Positions 51,520-59,786 of a DNA stretch of 64,000 nucleotides are shown here, one piece after another (the first letter of the stretch is position 1; the number at the start of each line of letters is the position of its first letter). The stretch comes from Halanaerobiaceae bacterium (GTDB lineage: Bacteria > Bacillota > Halanaerobiia > Halanaerobiales > Halarsenatibacteraceae). A model generated the notes under the pieces. It saw only the letters and a program-made list of their open reading frames with translations. It was not told where the DNA came from and made no database searches. A program made the position numbers and the translations under genes. The stretch covers positions 47,957 to 111,956 of the forward strand of contig PWEJ01000102.1 in assembly GCA_003553485.1 (NCBI GenBank), given 5' to 3'.

Positions 51520-52194
51520 ATGTCAGCAGTAATAAAGACCAAGATAGAGGAGCAGGGCGTAATACTGAGTTTTAATCCCGATTATTGCTGGGAGGAAATA
51601 ACCTCTGCTTTAGCGGAGCATTTACAAGAAGGAGCTCAATTTTATCAGGGGAGCAAACTTTACTTTGATTTAGCTTTTAAAGATTGGCGTGCTGAGGAAC
51701 TGCAAAACTTAATTAATTTGATTGAGTCTAATATATTGCCAGAAACTGATTTCTATTTTATGAATCAATCCAGTGGGGTTGAAAGAGATAATAAAGCCAC
51801 TCCAAAGGAACAGCCTTTTTCGCCCAGGTCAGCCCAAGAAAATAAATACACCAAAACTGCTGGTAACGATACAAAATTAATCCAGCGTACTTTAAGATCA
51901 GGCCAGAGCATAGAACATATGGCCAACCTGGTTCTATTGGGGGATGTCAATCCTGGAGCGGAAATTAAAGCAGGAGGGGATATCATAGTTTTTGGAAAAT
52001 TAATGGGCCTTGTTCATGCTGGTGCTACCGGGGATAAGGGGGCAGCAATAACAGCTCTTCAATTAGCTCCTACTCAGATTAGGATTGCCAGTGTAATCTC
52101 TCGTTCTCCTGATGAGGATAAAAGCAAAGAGTTACGTCCTGAACGGGCCTATATAAAAAACAACAGGATTGTAGTAGAAGAAGTTAACTTATAA
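51520..52194 (+). CDS. minC: Septum-site determining protein MinC
   Basis: A 224-residue FtsZ inhibitor. N-terminal domain about 1-105; C-terminal right-handed beta-helix about 120-222 with the repeat-like RTLRSGQSIEHMANLVLLGDVNPGAEIKAGGDIIVFGKLMGLVHAGATGD region (only the key residues RSGQ, GDVNPGAE and GDI are needed to recognise it) and LAPTQIRIA that binds MinD. GGGGAGAA upstream of ATG. Confidence 0.93.
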   Translation: MSAVIKTKIEEQGVILSFNPDYCWEEITSALAEHLQEGAQFYQGSKLYFDLAFKDWRAEELQNLINLIESNILPETDFYFMNQSSGVERDNKATPKEQPFSPRSAQENKYTKTAGNDTKLIQRTLRSGQSIEHMANLVLLGDVNPGAEIKAGGDIIVFGKLMGLVHAGATGDKGAAITALQLAPTQIRIASVISRSPDEDKSKELRPERAYIKNNRIVVEEVNL

Positions 52195-52236
52195 TTTTTC
52201 ATTAATTATTTTTGGAAATAAGCAGGAGGGATAAAA

Positions 52237-53046
52237 GTGGACCAAAGGGAACAAGGTAAAGCTATCGTCATAACCTCTGGAAAAGGAGGCGTGGGTAAGA
52301 CCACCACCACTGCGAATCTAGGCACAGCCCTGGCTTTGTTGGGTAAGAAAATATGCTTAATCGATGCTGATATTGGTTTGCGTAATCTTGATGTAGTGAT
52401 GGGGTTAGAGAACAGGATAGTATATGATTTGATTGATGTCGTTGAGGAACAGTGCCGTTTGGAACAGGCTTTGATTAAGGATAAACGCAATGAAAATTTA
52501 GTCTTATTGCCTGCTGCCCAGACCAGGGATAAAGATGCTGTCAGCGAAGAACAGATGAAGGAGCTAATTTTAAAGTTGAAGGAAAGAATGGATTATATTT
52601 TAGTCGATTCTCCAGCAGGTATTGAACAGGGTTTTCGCAATGCTATTGCTGGTGCTGATAAAGCCATAATAGTAACCACCCCTGAAGTATCAGCTGTCCG
52701 TGATGCTGACCGTATAATTGGTATGGTTGAAGCTGAAGGAGTCAATGACCCTGACTTAATTATCAACCGAATACGGCAGGATATGGTCGATAGAGGTGAT
52801 ATGATGAATATAGAGGATATGATTGAGATACTGGCCATAGATATTTTAGGGGTGGTTCCAGAGGATGAAGGAATTGTTGTCTCTACCAATAAGGGTGAAC
52901 CTATTGTTTTAAGCAATAACCATAAAGCCGGTGAAGCTTTTAATAACATAGCAAGAAGGTTAGAAGGAGAAGATGTTCCTTTAATGGATTTAAATAACTC
53001 TGATTCTATCTTGGCTAAATTTAAAAAGTTTGTTGGTTTATCATAA
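52237..53046 (+). CDS. minD: Septum-site determining ATPase MinD
   Basis: A 269-residue ParA/MRP-type ATPase. Deviant Walker A GKGGVGKTTTTANLG, DADIGLRNLDVVMGLE, DSPAGIEQGF, and a C-terminal amphipathic membrane-targeting helix (SILAKFKKFVGLS). GTG start with AGGAGGG. Between minC and minE in the usual order. Confidence 0.95.
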   Translation: MDQREQGKAIVITSGKGGVGKTTTTANLGTALALLGKKICLIDADIGLRNLDVVMGLENRIVYDLIDVVEEQCRLEQALIKDKRNENLVLLPAAQTRDKDAVSEEQMKELILKLKERMDYILVDSPAGIEQGFRNAIAGADKAIIVTTPEVSAVRDADRIIGMVEAEGVNDPDLIINRIRQDMVDRGDMMNIEDMIEILAIDILGVVPEDEGIVVSTNKGEPIVLSNNHKAGEAFNNIARRLEGEDVPLMDLNNSDSILAKFKKFVGLS

Positions 53047-53054
53047 AGGAGGCG

Positions 53055-53339
53055 ATGGTAATTAATATTCTTGCTAAGATAAAGGATTTTTTCACTCAGG
53101 AAGAAACAACAGAGAATACAGGTAGCAGTAGTGTAGCCAAAGAAAGATTGCAATTTATCCTGGTTCAGGATAGAATTAAACTCTCGCCTCAGGAAATGGA
53201 AGAGATGAAAGCTGAGCTAATTGAGGTAATAATCAAGTATGTTGAGGTTGATAAAGATAAAATTGATATGGATATTTCGCGAGAAGATGAGAAGATGGCC
53301 ATGGTGGCTAATTTCCCAATCCAAAAAAAGCAAGAATAA
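53055..53339 (+). CDS. minE: Cell-division topological specificity factor MinE
   Basis: A 94-residue protein. An N-terminal amphipathic helix (ILAKIKDFFTQEE), the MinD-activating segment VAKERLQFILVQDR, and the C-terminal dimer domain (MEEMKAELIEVIIKYVEVD). Having MinE rather than only DivIVA implies Min oscillation. AAAGGAGG precedes ATG 53055. Confidence 0.93.
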   Translation: MVINILAKIKDFFTQEETTENTGSSSVAKERLQFILVQDRIKLSPQEMEEMKAELIEVIIKYVEVDKDKIDMDISREDEKMAMVANFPIQKKQE

Positions 53340-53354
53340 AGGAGCCTTTATAGT

Positions 53355-54491
53355 ATGCATTGGGATAAAAAACTTTTAAAAAATATTAATTATCAAATAC
53401 CTCTATTGGTGCTGGGGTTGATTATAATTGGTTTTATAGCTGTTAGCAGCGCTGCCGGGATAGGGCCAGGCTCTGGTTACATGGCTTATTTGCGGACCCA
53501 GATAGCTGCGGCAGTATTAGGCATCCTACTGTTGATACTTTTATTTTTCTTGGATTATCGTCTCTTTAAAGAGTATGATGTAATTATTTATGGTAGTATA
53601 ATTTTTCTCTTGACCTTTTTGTTGATTTTGGGCACCACAGTAGCTGGAGGAACTCGCTGGTTGAGTATTGGACCGGTATCCTTCCAACCCTCTGAGGTAG
53701 CTAAAATATTTTTAATTTTATTTTTGGCAGCTTATTTTGAAAGAAATAAAAAACAATTAAATACTCTAAAGGGTCTCTTAAAAAGCCTGCTCTATGTATT
53801 GCCCCCTTTTTTGCTGATAGTTTTACAGAATGACCTGGGTACGGCCTTAGTTATAATGTTTATCTTTGTGGTAATGTTTTTTATGGCCGGTGGAAGAGGA
53901 AGAGATATATTGATAGTCTTTGGTGGAGCAGGACTTTTCTTTACCCTGTTAATAATCCTGCACTTTTCCTTAGGCACCCCCCTGCCCTTTTTACAGACCT
54001 ATCAATTAAATCGCCTGATTGCCTTTGTAAACCCGGGGGTTGATCCCCAGGGTATCGGTTATAACATTATCCAGGCCCAAATAGCAGTAGGATCTGGCAT
54101 GTTAACAGGCAAAGGATTTATGGCAGGCACCCAGAGTCAATTGGGTTTCTTACCTGAAAAACATACTGATTTTATATTTGCTGTAATCAGTGAAGAGTTT
54201 GGTTTTATGGGGGTTTTGGTGGTTTTGGTCCTCTATTTTCTGCTCATCTGGCAATTGATAAAAGTTATGGTCCAGGCAAAGGATAATTTTGGTTTTCTGA
54301 TAGTCTCCGGTGTTACTGCCATGTTTTTTTTCCATGTTTTAGAGAATATAGGCATGACCCTGGGAATAATGCCTATCACCGGCATACCTCTACCCTTTAT
54401 TAGTTACGGGGGAAGTTCTATGGTTACCTCCTTATTAGCTATCGGTCTGGTGCTCAATATCAACATGAGGAGGAAGAAAATAATCTTTTAA
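53355..54491 (+). CDS. rodA: Rod-shape glycosyltransferase RodA (SEDS family)
   Basis: A 378-residue membrane protein with ten helices; peptidoglycan polymerase paired with PBP2. Family features are GGTRWLSIGPVSFQPSEVAKI, ISEEFGFMGVL and the C-terminal ITGIPLPFISYGGSSM. AAGGAG precedes ATG 53355. Placing minCDE between mrdA and rodA is a common clostridial layout. Confidence 0.94.
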   Translation: MHWDKKLLKNINYQIPLLVLGLIIIGFIAVSSAAGIGPGSGYMAYLRTQIAAAVLGILLLILLFFLDYRLFKEYDVIIYGSIIFLLTFLLILGTTVAGGTRWLSIGPVSFQPSEVAKIFLILFLAAYFERNKKQLNTLKGLLKSLLYVLPPFLLIVLQNDLGTALVIMFIFVVMFFMAGGRGRDILIVFGGAGLFFTLLIILHFSLGTPLPFLQTYQLNRLIAFVNPGVDPQGIGYNIIQAQIAVGSGMLTGKGFMAGTQSQLGFLPEKHTDFIFAVISEEFGFMGVLVVLVLYFLLIWQLIKVMVQAKDNFGFLIVSGVTAMFFFHVLENIGMTLGIMPITGIPLPFISYGGSSMVTSLLAIGLVLNINMRRKKIIF

Positions 54492-54567
54492 AATCATGTT
54501 ATATAAAACTTTAGCAAAATGATATCCAAAATTTGAAGTACATCTAAATTTGAGGTGCATAATTTTT

Positions 54568-56457
54568 ATGACTAATGTCTTTGGCAAAATTGACGATAAA
54601 TTACATCAGGTAACAAGTCCAGAGCGTTACATTGGACGAGAATGGAATCAGATTAAGAAAACCTGGGACAGGGGAAAAATCAAGACCTGTCTGGCCTTCC
54701 CTGATACCTATGAAATAGGCATGTCCCATCTGGGTTTGAAAATTTTATATCATCTTCTAAATGAAGAAGATGACATTATTTGTGAGCGCGTATTTGCTCC
54801 CTGGAGTGATATGGAGGATTTATTACTTGAAGAAGAAGTTAAACTATTTTCTCTGGAAAACAAAAGGGAATTAAAGGAATTTGATATTGTTGGTTTTACT
54901 TTACAATTTGAACTCAGCTATACCACAATTTTAAATATGCTAGATCTCGGGGGGATACCGGTTTATGCCCGGGAAAGAGATGGTAATCATCCTTTGATCA
55001 TAGCTGGTGGAGCAACAGTCTTTAATCCAGAACCTATAGCTCCCTTTATTGATCTGTTTTATTTAGGAGAAGGGGAAAAGAATCTAGTTACCATAGTATC
55101 CAGTTATCAGGAGTTAAAAGATAAAGGGTTATCCCGCCAGGAAATTCTTAAAGAAATGTCAGAATTACCTGGGGTTTATGTCCCCTCTCTCTATAAACCT
55201 CAATATCTTAATGAAAAATTTAAGGGAGTTGAGATAGAGCCCGGGGTTAAAGAGAAGGTGAAAAGACAGTATGTTAAAGACCTTGATGAAGCTTATTATC
55301 CCACTGAGTTTATAGTTCCCTATGCTGATATAGTTCATAATAGAGCAGTGATTGAAATTTCTCGAGGCTGTCAGCGAGGCTGTCGTTTTTGTGCTGCCGG
55401 GATGACCTATCGCCCTGTCCGGGAACGTTCTCTGGAAAAAATCTTAACCCTAACTGAAAAAATAATAGATAGTACCGGTTATGATGAAATATCTCTTACT
55501 TCTTTAAGTTCAATGGATTACTCAAAAATCGAAGAATTAGTCACCCGGTTAGTAGATAAATTTTCCGATAAAAATGTGAGTATTTCATTACCTTCATTGA
55601 GGATAGATGAGTTTTCTTTAGAAATTGCCAGTAAAGTGCAGCAAGTTCGGCGCAGCGGGTTAACCTTTGCCCCAGAGGCTGGTACCCAGAGGTTAAGAAA
55701 TATTATCAATAAAGGTGTAGAAGAAGAGGACCTATACCAGGCAGTTCGCTCAGCCTTCAAAAGTGGCTGGCATAGAATCAAACTGTATTTTATGATAGGA
55801 CTGCCAGAGGAGAAGGAAGAGGATTTAGCAGGGATAGTGGAGATGGCTCAAAAAACTGCTGCTATAGGCCGTGAAATCCGGCAGGAAACAGATAAAAGAA
55901 TGCGTCCTATAGAGGTGCAGGTAAATGTCTCCACCTTTGTTCCTAAACCCTTTACGCCCTTTCAGTGGTACAGAATGGATACTGTCTCAGAGATAAAAGA
56001 TAAAATAAAGTATTTGCAGCAAAATCTAACTGGTCGGAGCCTGGCTTTAGACTGGAATGACCCTGAAACAAGCCGGTTAGAGGGTATGCTGGCCAGAGGA
56101 GACAGGAGATTAGCAGCTGTAATTCATCAGGTCTGGCAACAGGGTGGTAAATTAGAGGGCTGGAGCGAGGAACTTGATTATAAACGCTGGCAGAAAGCTT
56201 TAACAGACCAGGATTTAACAGCAGCTGACTTTTTTGTTCCAGAAGAGGTAACAGCACCCTTACCCTGGGATCACTTATATCCTGGCGTAGAAAAGAAATT
56301 TTTACAGAGAGAATGGAGTTTAGCTAAAGCCGCAGAAAAAACTCCTGACTGTCGCTGGTCTATCTGTAGTGATTGTGGGGCCTGCGACTCTCCGCAAGCT
56401 GATCTGGTTTTAGCTGCCGGGAGGGATGAAGATGTTAATGAGAGCAAAATTCAGTAA
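54568..56457 (+). CDS. B12-binding-like radical SAM protein, TIGR03960 type
   Basis: A 629-residue radical SAM protein. Residues about 40-190 resemble a B12-binding Rossmann fold (FPDTYEIGMSHLGLKILYHLLN), about 260-480 the radical SAM barrel with CQRGCRFCAAG, then a C-terminal extension with CSDCGAC. The family is always paired with a TIGR03936 protein, as here, and is sometimes fused to it. Function unknown; location with rng, rplU and obgE suggests RNA or ribosome modification. ATG 54568 has GAGGTG upstream; a TTG at 54550 overlaps that site. Confidence 0.88.
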   Translation: MTNVFGKIDDKLHQVTSPERYIGREWNQIKKTWDRGKIKTCLAFPDTYEIGMSHLGLKILYHLLNEEDDIICERVFAPWSDMEDLLLEEEVKLFSLENKRELKEFDIVGFTLQFELSYTTILNMLDLGGIPVYARERDGNHPLIIAGGATVFNPEPIAPFIDLFYLGEGEKNLVTIVSSYQELKDKGLSRQEILKEMSELPGVYVPSLYKPQYLNEKFKGVEIEPGVKEKVKRQYVKDLDEAYYPTEFIVPYADIVHNRAVIEISRGCQRGCRFCAAGMTYRPVRERSLEKILTLTEKIIDSTGYDEISLTSLSSMDYSKIEELVTRLVDKFSDKNVSISLPSLRIDEFSLEIASKVQQVRRSGLTFAPEAGTQRLRNIINKGVEEEDLYQAVRSAFKSGWHRIKLYFMIGLPEEKEEDLAGIVEMAQKTAAIGREIRQETDKRMRPIEVQVNVSTFVPKPFTPFQWYRMDTVSEIKDKIKYLQQNLTGRSLALDWNDPETSRLEGMLARGDRRLAAVIHQVWQQGGKLEGWSEELDYKRWQKALTDQDLTAADFFVPEEVTAPLPWDHLYPGVEKKFLQREWSLAKAAEKTPDCRWSICSDCGACDSPQADLVLAAGRDEDVNESKIQ

Positions 56458-57127
56458 GAAAAAGAGACTGCGCTATATCTCACATCTTCAGCTGCTGGAC
56501 ACCTTCCGCCGAGCTATTCGACGGGCTAAATTGCCAGGAAAATACTCAGAAGGTTATAACCCTTCACTAAATCTTTCTCTCTCCCAACCCTTACCGGTGG
56601 GAATGCCTGGAGGAGGAGAATATCTAGATTTAGAGTTGACGAAAGCTATTGATTCCGCTGAGTTTTGTCAGCGTTTACAGGGAGCCCTGCCTGCTGGAAT
56701 TGAAATTATTGCCAGTCGTTTCACCACTGAGAAATTAAAATCATTACAGGCAATAGTTGACCGAGCACGGTATATAATCAACCCTTTAAAGGATAATAAA
56801 GATCGAGCTAAAGAAGTATTGGCAAGATTTAGAGAAAAGGATAAATTATTAGTGATAAGAGAACGGCGGAAGAAAAAAAACCGCCAATATGATCTGCGAA
56901 ATATGGTCCATGATATGAGCATCACAGAGAATGGTTGTTTTTCTTTCCTGGTGAGTACCGGTAGTAGAGGGAATGTCAGGCCGGAGGAAATAATCAAAGG
57001 TCTACAGAAAATAGATATCACTATAGAAGATCAACCCCTGGTAAATTTTTATCGCGAAGGACTCTATATTTCTGGATATCCGAAATTGTTGACACCTCTT
57101 GCGGATGAAATAATGGAGGGCGAATAG
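56432..57127 (+). CDS. Radical SAM-linked protein, TIGR03936/DUF2344 type
   Basis: A 231-residue partner of the preceding radical SAM protein. The N-terminus MRAKFSKKKRLRYISHLQLLDTFRRAIRRA and the segment KYSEGYNPSLNLSLSQPLPVG are highly characteristic. It is basic and probably binds RNA. The gene overlaps the end of the radical SAM gene; ATG 56432 lies 6 bases after GGGAGGG, better than ATG 56426, which touches the site. Confidence 0.88.
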   Translation: MLMRAKFSKKKRLRYISHLQLLDTFRRAIRRAKLPGKYSEGYNPSLNLSLSQPLPVGMPGGGEYLDLELTKAIDSAEFCQRLQGALPAGIEIIASRFTTEKLKSLQAIVDRARYIINPLKDNKDRAKEVLARFREKDKLLVIRERRKKKNRQYDLRNMVHDMSITENGCFSFLVSTGSRGNVRPEEIIKGLQKIDITIEDQPLVNFYREGLYISGYPKLLTPLADEIMEGE

Positions 57128-57129
57128 AT

Positions 57130-58824
57130 GTGAATAAAAAAATTATTATAAATGCTGGAATCAGAGAAAAGAGAGCGGCGGTATTAGTAAATGATAAATT
57201 AGACAATTTGTTCTTTGAGCGCGATACGTATGATCGCAGTGCTGGTAATATTTATCGAGGCAAGGTTAAAGATGTTCTCCCAGGTATGCAGGCTGCCTTT
57301 ATAGATATTGGCTGTGAGAAAAATGCCTTTTTGCATATCAATGATGCTTATCCTCTATTTAATAAAAGGCAGCGGAAAAAGTTTTCCCGTCATGAATTGA
57401 AAATTAACGAAGTGCTCCATCCAGGGCAGGAAATCATGGTACAGGTAACCAAGGAACCTATTGGCAGCAAGGGTCCTAAAATCACCTGTAAAATCAGCCT
57501 CCCTGGCAGATACTATGTTTTTTTACCTGGAGAAAATAGGATCAATATATCTCGGCGGATTAAAGATAAAGACGAGAGAAAGAGGTTAAAATCAATAACC
57601 AAAAGCTTAACAGCTAAAAATGATGGGGTAATAATAAGAACCAATGCCTATGATAAGTCGAGGAAATTGCTGCAGATGGATTATAATTTTTTATCCTCTC
57701 TATGGCAAAGGATCTTATCTCGCTACAAAAGAAGCAGGGCAGTGAAATTGCTTCACAGCGATATAAACCTAATCCATAAAATAGTAAGAGATCACCTGTC
57801 ACCAGAGATAGATAGGGTTGTGATAGATGATAAAGATGATTATAAAAACCTTTCGGAATTTGCTGAGAAATTGGATCCTGAGATTAATTCTCGTATCTTT
57901 CTCTATGAGCGAGATAGACCGATCTTTGAAACCTATGGCATAGAACAAGAGTTAGATAAATTGATGCGACGCAAGGTCTGGTTGAAATCAGGCGGTTATG
58001 TTATTTTTGATTCCACAGAAGCTCTAGTGGCCATAGATGTTAACACAGGTAAATTTATTGGCAAGAAAAACCTGCAGGATACTGTCTTTAAGACAAATTT
58101 AGAAGCAGCCAAAGAAATAGCCAGACAATTGCGCCTGCGAGATATTGGCGGTATCATTATTATTGATTTTATCGATATGGAGATAAAAAAGAATCGCGAA
58201 AAGGTATTGCAGGTTCTAGAACAGGAGCTAGAAAGAGATAGAACTCGCACCAGTATTTTAGGTTTAACCCAATTAGGCCTGGTGGAGATGACCAGAAAAA
58301 AAGTCAGGGAGAGATTAAGTGAATTAGTGCAAAAGGAGTGTCCCTACTGTGAGGGAACGGGAAGAATTGTAGCAGAGACAACCATGGCTTTTCAGGTTAT
58401 TAGAGAATTAACCTCCCTAGCTTCTCGGGAATATTTTGAAGCTATTCTTTGTGAAGTACATCCTGAAGTAGCAGCTGTATTAATTGGTAATGGCGGGGAA
58501 AAATTAAAACAGTTAGAAGAAGAGCTTGATAAAGATATATATATTAGAGGAAATAATGATTTGCATCGAGAAGACTTCAAAGTGGTAGAAAAGGGCAGTC
58601 GGGAGAAGTTGAAGAATCTGGCCCTGCCAGTTAAACCAGGCCAGAAATATCGCCTGGAAATTGAAGATAGGCATACCGATAATTCTTCTGCTGGTATTGC
58701 CCGCAGAAAAGGTTATATTATCATAGTCGAAGAGGCTGGAAATTTAGTGGGGGAAGAATGTCGAGCTAAAATTGAAGAAGTTTACCGCACCTATGCCAAA
58801 GCCAGCCTATTAAAAAACAGTTAA
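57130..58824 (+). CDS. rng: Ribonuclease G/E family endoribonuclease
   Basis: A 564-residue RNase. An S1 domain (about 35-120, GNIYRGKVKDVLPGMQAAFIDIG), a degenerate RNase H-like part, the catalytic DNase I-like domain with VAIDVNTGKFIG and IIIDFIDM (metal-binding aspartates), and the zinc-link CPYCEGTGR. A C-terminal stretch with VLIGNGGEKLKQLEEEL is like that of RNase G from Firmicutes. GTG start after GGAGGGCG. It processes 16S rRNA and decays mRNA. Confidence 0.93.
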   Translation: MNKKIIINAGIREKRAAVLVNDKLDNLFFERDTYDRSAGNIYRGKVKDVLPGMQAAFIDIGCEKNAFLHINDAYPLFNKRQRKKFSRHELKINEVLHPGQEIMVQVTKEPIGSKGPKITCKISLPGRYYVFLPGENRINISRRIKDKDERKRLKSITKSLTAKNDGVIIRTNAYDKSRKLLQMDYNFLSSLWQRILSRYKRSRAVKLLHSDINLIHKIVRDHLSPEIDRVVIDDKDDYKNLSEFAEKLDPEINSRIFLYERDRPIFETYGIEQELDKLMRRKVWLKSGGYVIFDSTEALVAIDVNTGKFIGKKNLQDTVFKTNLEAAKEIARQLRLRDIGGIIIIDFIDMEIKKNREKVLQVLEQELERDRTRTSILGLTQLGLVEMTRKKVRERLSELVQKECPYCEGTGRIVAETTMAFQVIRELTSLASREYFEAILCEVHPEVAAVLIGNGGEKLKQLEEELDKDIYIRGNNDLHREDFKVVEKGSREKLKNLALPVKPGQKYRLEIEDRHTDNSSAGIARRKGYIIIVEEAGNLVGEECRAKIEEVYRTYAKASLLKNS

Positions 58825-58860
58825 CTTAAGGCCTGACAAAGATGATTTGCCTTTAAAATC

Positions 58861-58889
58861 TTGACTTTGGCAGCCAGATGTGCTAAAAT
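58861..58889 (+). promoter_or_regulatory. Promoter for rplU-rpmA
   Basis: TTGACT (58861-58866), 17-base spacer, TAAAAT (58884-58889). About 165 bp before the rplU ATG, leaving room for a leader RNA. Confidence 0.75.
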
Positions 58890-58944
58890 TTAAATTCGTA
58901 AGTGTTATATTATAATATTTGCTGGTTATTAAAAATGTATTTAA

Positions 58945-59045
58945 AGAGGCAGAGTTTTCTCTAGCCAAAACCGCTCGGGTCTGGCTTTGTCAAAAGGACT
59001 TTTTAGTCTGCCTGAATCCGGCGAGTCTGAGGTAAGGGAGGTGTC
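58945..59045 (+). ncRNA. L21 leader-like autoregulatory RNA
   Basis: The untranslated leader of rplU can fold into a closed structure: AGGCAGA (58947-58953) pairs with TCTGCCT (59007-59013), enclosing AGCCA/TGGCT (58963-58967, 58982-58986) and a small GACT-TTTT-AGTC hairpin. It ends at the ribosome-binding site. Position and size fit the L21 leader class that lets L21 regulate its own operon. I judge it from pairing and location, not from a covariance model. Confidence 0.55.
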
Positions 59046-59053
59046 ATAGAATA

Positions 59054-59368
59054 ATGTATGCAATTATAAAGACTGGTGGTAAACAGTATCGCGTGCAGGA
59101 GGGTGACGTTTTAAAAATTGAAAAATTACCTGTTGAAACTGGAGAAGAAGTAGTCTTTGATAAGGTGCTAGGCCTATCTCAAGAAGAGGGACTAGAAGTG
59201 GGTAGACCCTATTTAGAAAACGTTGAAGTCTCCGGTACTGTTCTAGAGCAGGGTAAGAACAAGAAAGTTGTAGTCTTTAAGTATAAACCTAAAAGGCGAT
59301 ACAGTAAAAAAACTGGCCATCGTCAACCGTATACCAAGGTTAAAATTGAAAAAATAAATCAAAATTAA
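59054..59368 (+). CDS. rplU: 50S ribosomal protein L21
   Basis: 104 residues, normal size. Begins [18 protein letters not shown] and ends with [19 protein letters not shown], both diagnostic. Preceded by GGGAGGTG and the leader RNA. rpmA follows after 23 bp, without the small cysteine protease gene prp that most Firmicutes have between them. Confidence 0.97.
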   Translation: MYAIIKTGGKQYRVQEGDVLKIEKLPVETGEEVVFDKVLGLSQEEGLEVGRPYLENVEVSGTVLEQGKNKKVVVFKYKPKRRYSKKTGHRQPYTKVKIEKINQN

Positions 59369-59391
59369 ACATTAATTGGGGGTGAGGATAT

Positions 59392-59673
59392 ATGGCCACG
59401 AAAAAGGGTGTTGGTAGTTCTAAAAATGGAAGAGATAGTATATCGAAACGACTGGGAGCTAAAGAATTTGATGGTCAATATGTAACAGCCGGGAGAATTT
59501 TAGTTCGTCAAAGAGGGACAAAGTTTCACCCTGGTTTAAATGTCGGTCGGGGTAGCGATGATACACTTTTTTCTAAAGTAGATGGTTATGTCAGTTATGA
59601 AAGAGCTGGCAAGGCCAAAAGAGAGGTTAGTGTATACACAGAAGAACAATTAGAAACTTTAGCCCCTGCTTAA
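59392..59673 (+). CDS. rpmA: 50S ribosomal protein L27
   Basis: 93 residues. Starts [16 protein letters not shown], so the mature glycine-lysine-rich N-terminus, which reaches the peptidyl-transferase centre, is encoded directly. The hydrophobic extension cleaved by Prp in other Firmicutes is missing, in agreement with absence of prp. GTG-rich site GGGGGTGAGG precedes the ATG. Confidence 0.97.
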   Translation: MATKKGVGSSKNGRDSISKRLGAKEFDGQYVTAGRILVRQRGTKFHPGLNVGRGSDDTLFSKVDGYVSYERAGKAKREVSVYTEEQLETLAPA

Positions 59674-59697
59674 TAATTCATTTTATGAATTTTACTT

Positions 59698-59726
59698 CCC
59701 TCAGTTTAACGGCTGGGGGTTTTTTA
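59698..59726 (+). terminator. Terminator after rpmA
   Basis: CCCTCAG (59698-59704) pairs with CTGGGGG (59713-59719, one G-U pair) and is followed by seven T. Confidence 0.85.
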
Positions 59727-59786
59727 TTTTGGGTATTAATTTAGTTTTTTTATATTAAAAGCTATTTGCGATGGAGTGGTATAATA

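Noticed and set aside
52593..53153. A 186-codon minus-strand frame opposite minD/minE
   Set aside because: It is an antisense shadow of two conserved genes and resembles no protein family.
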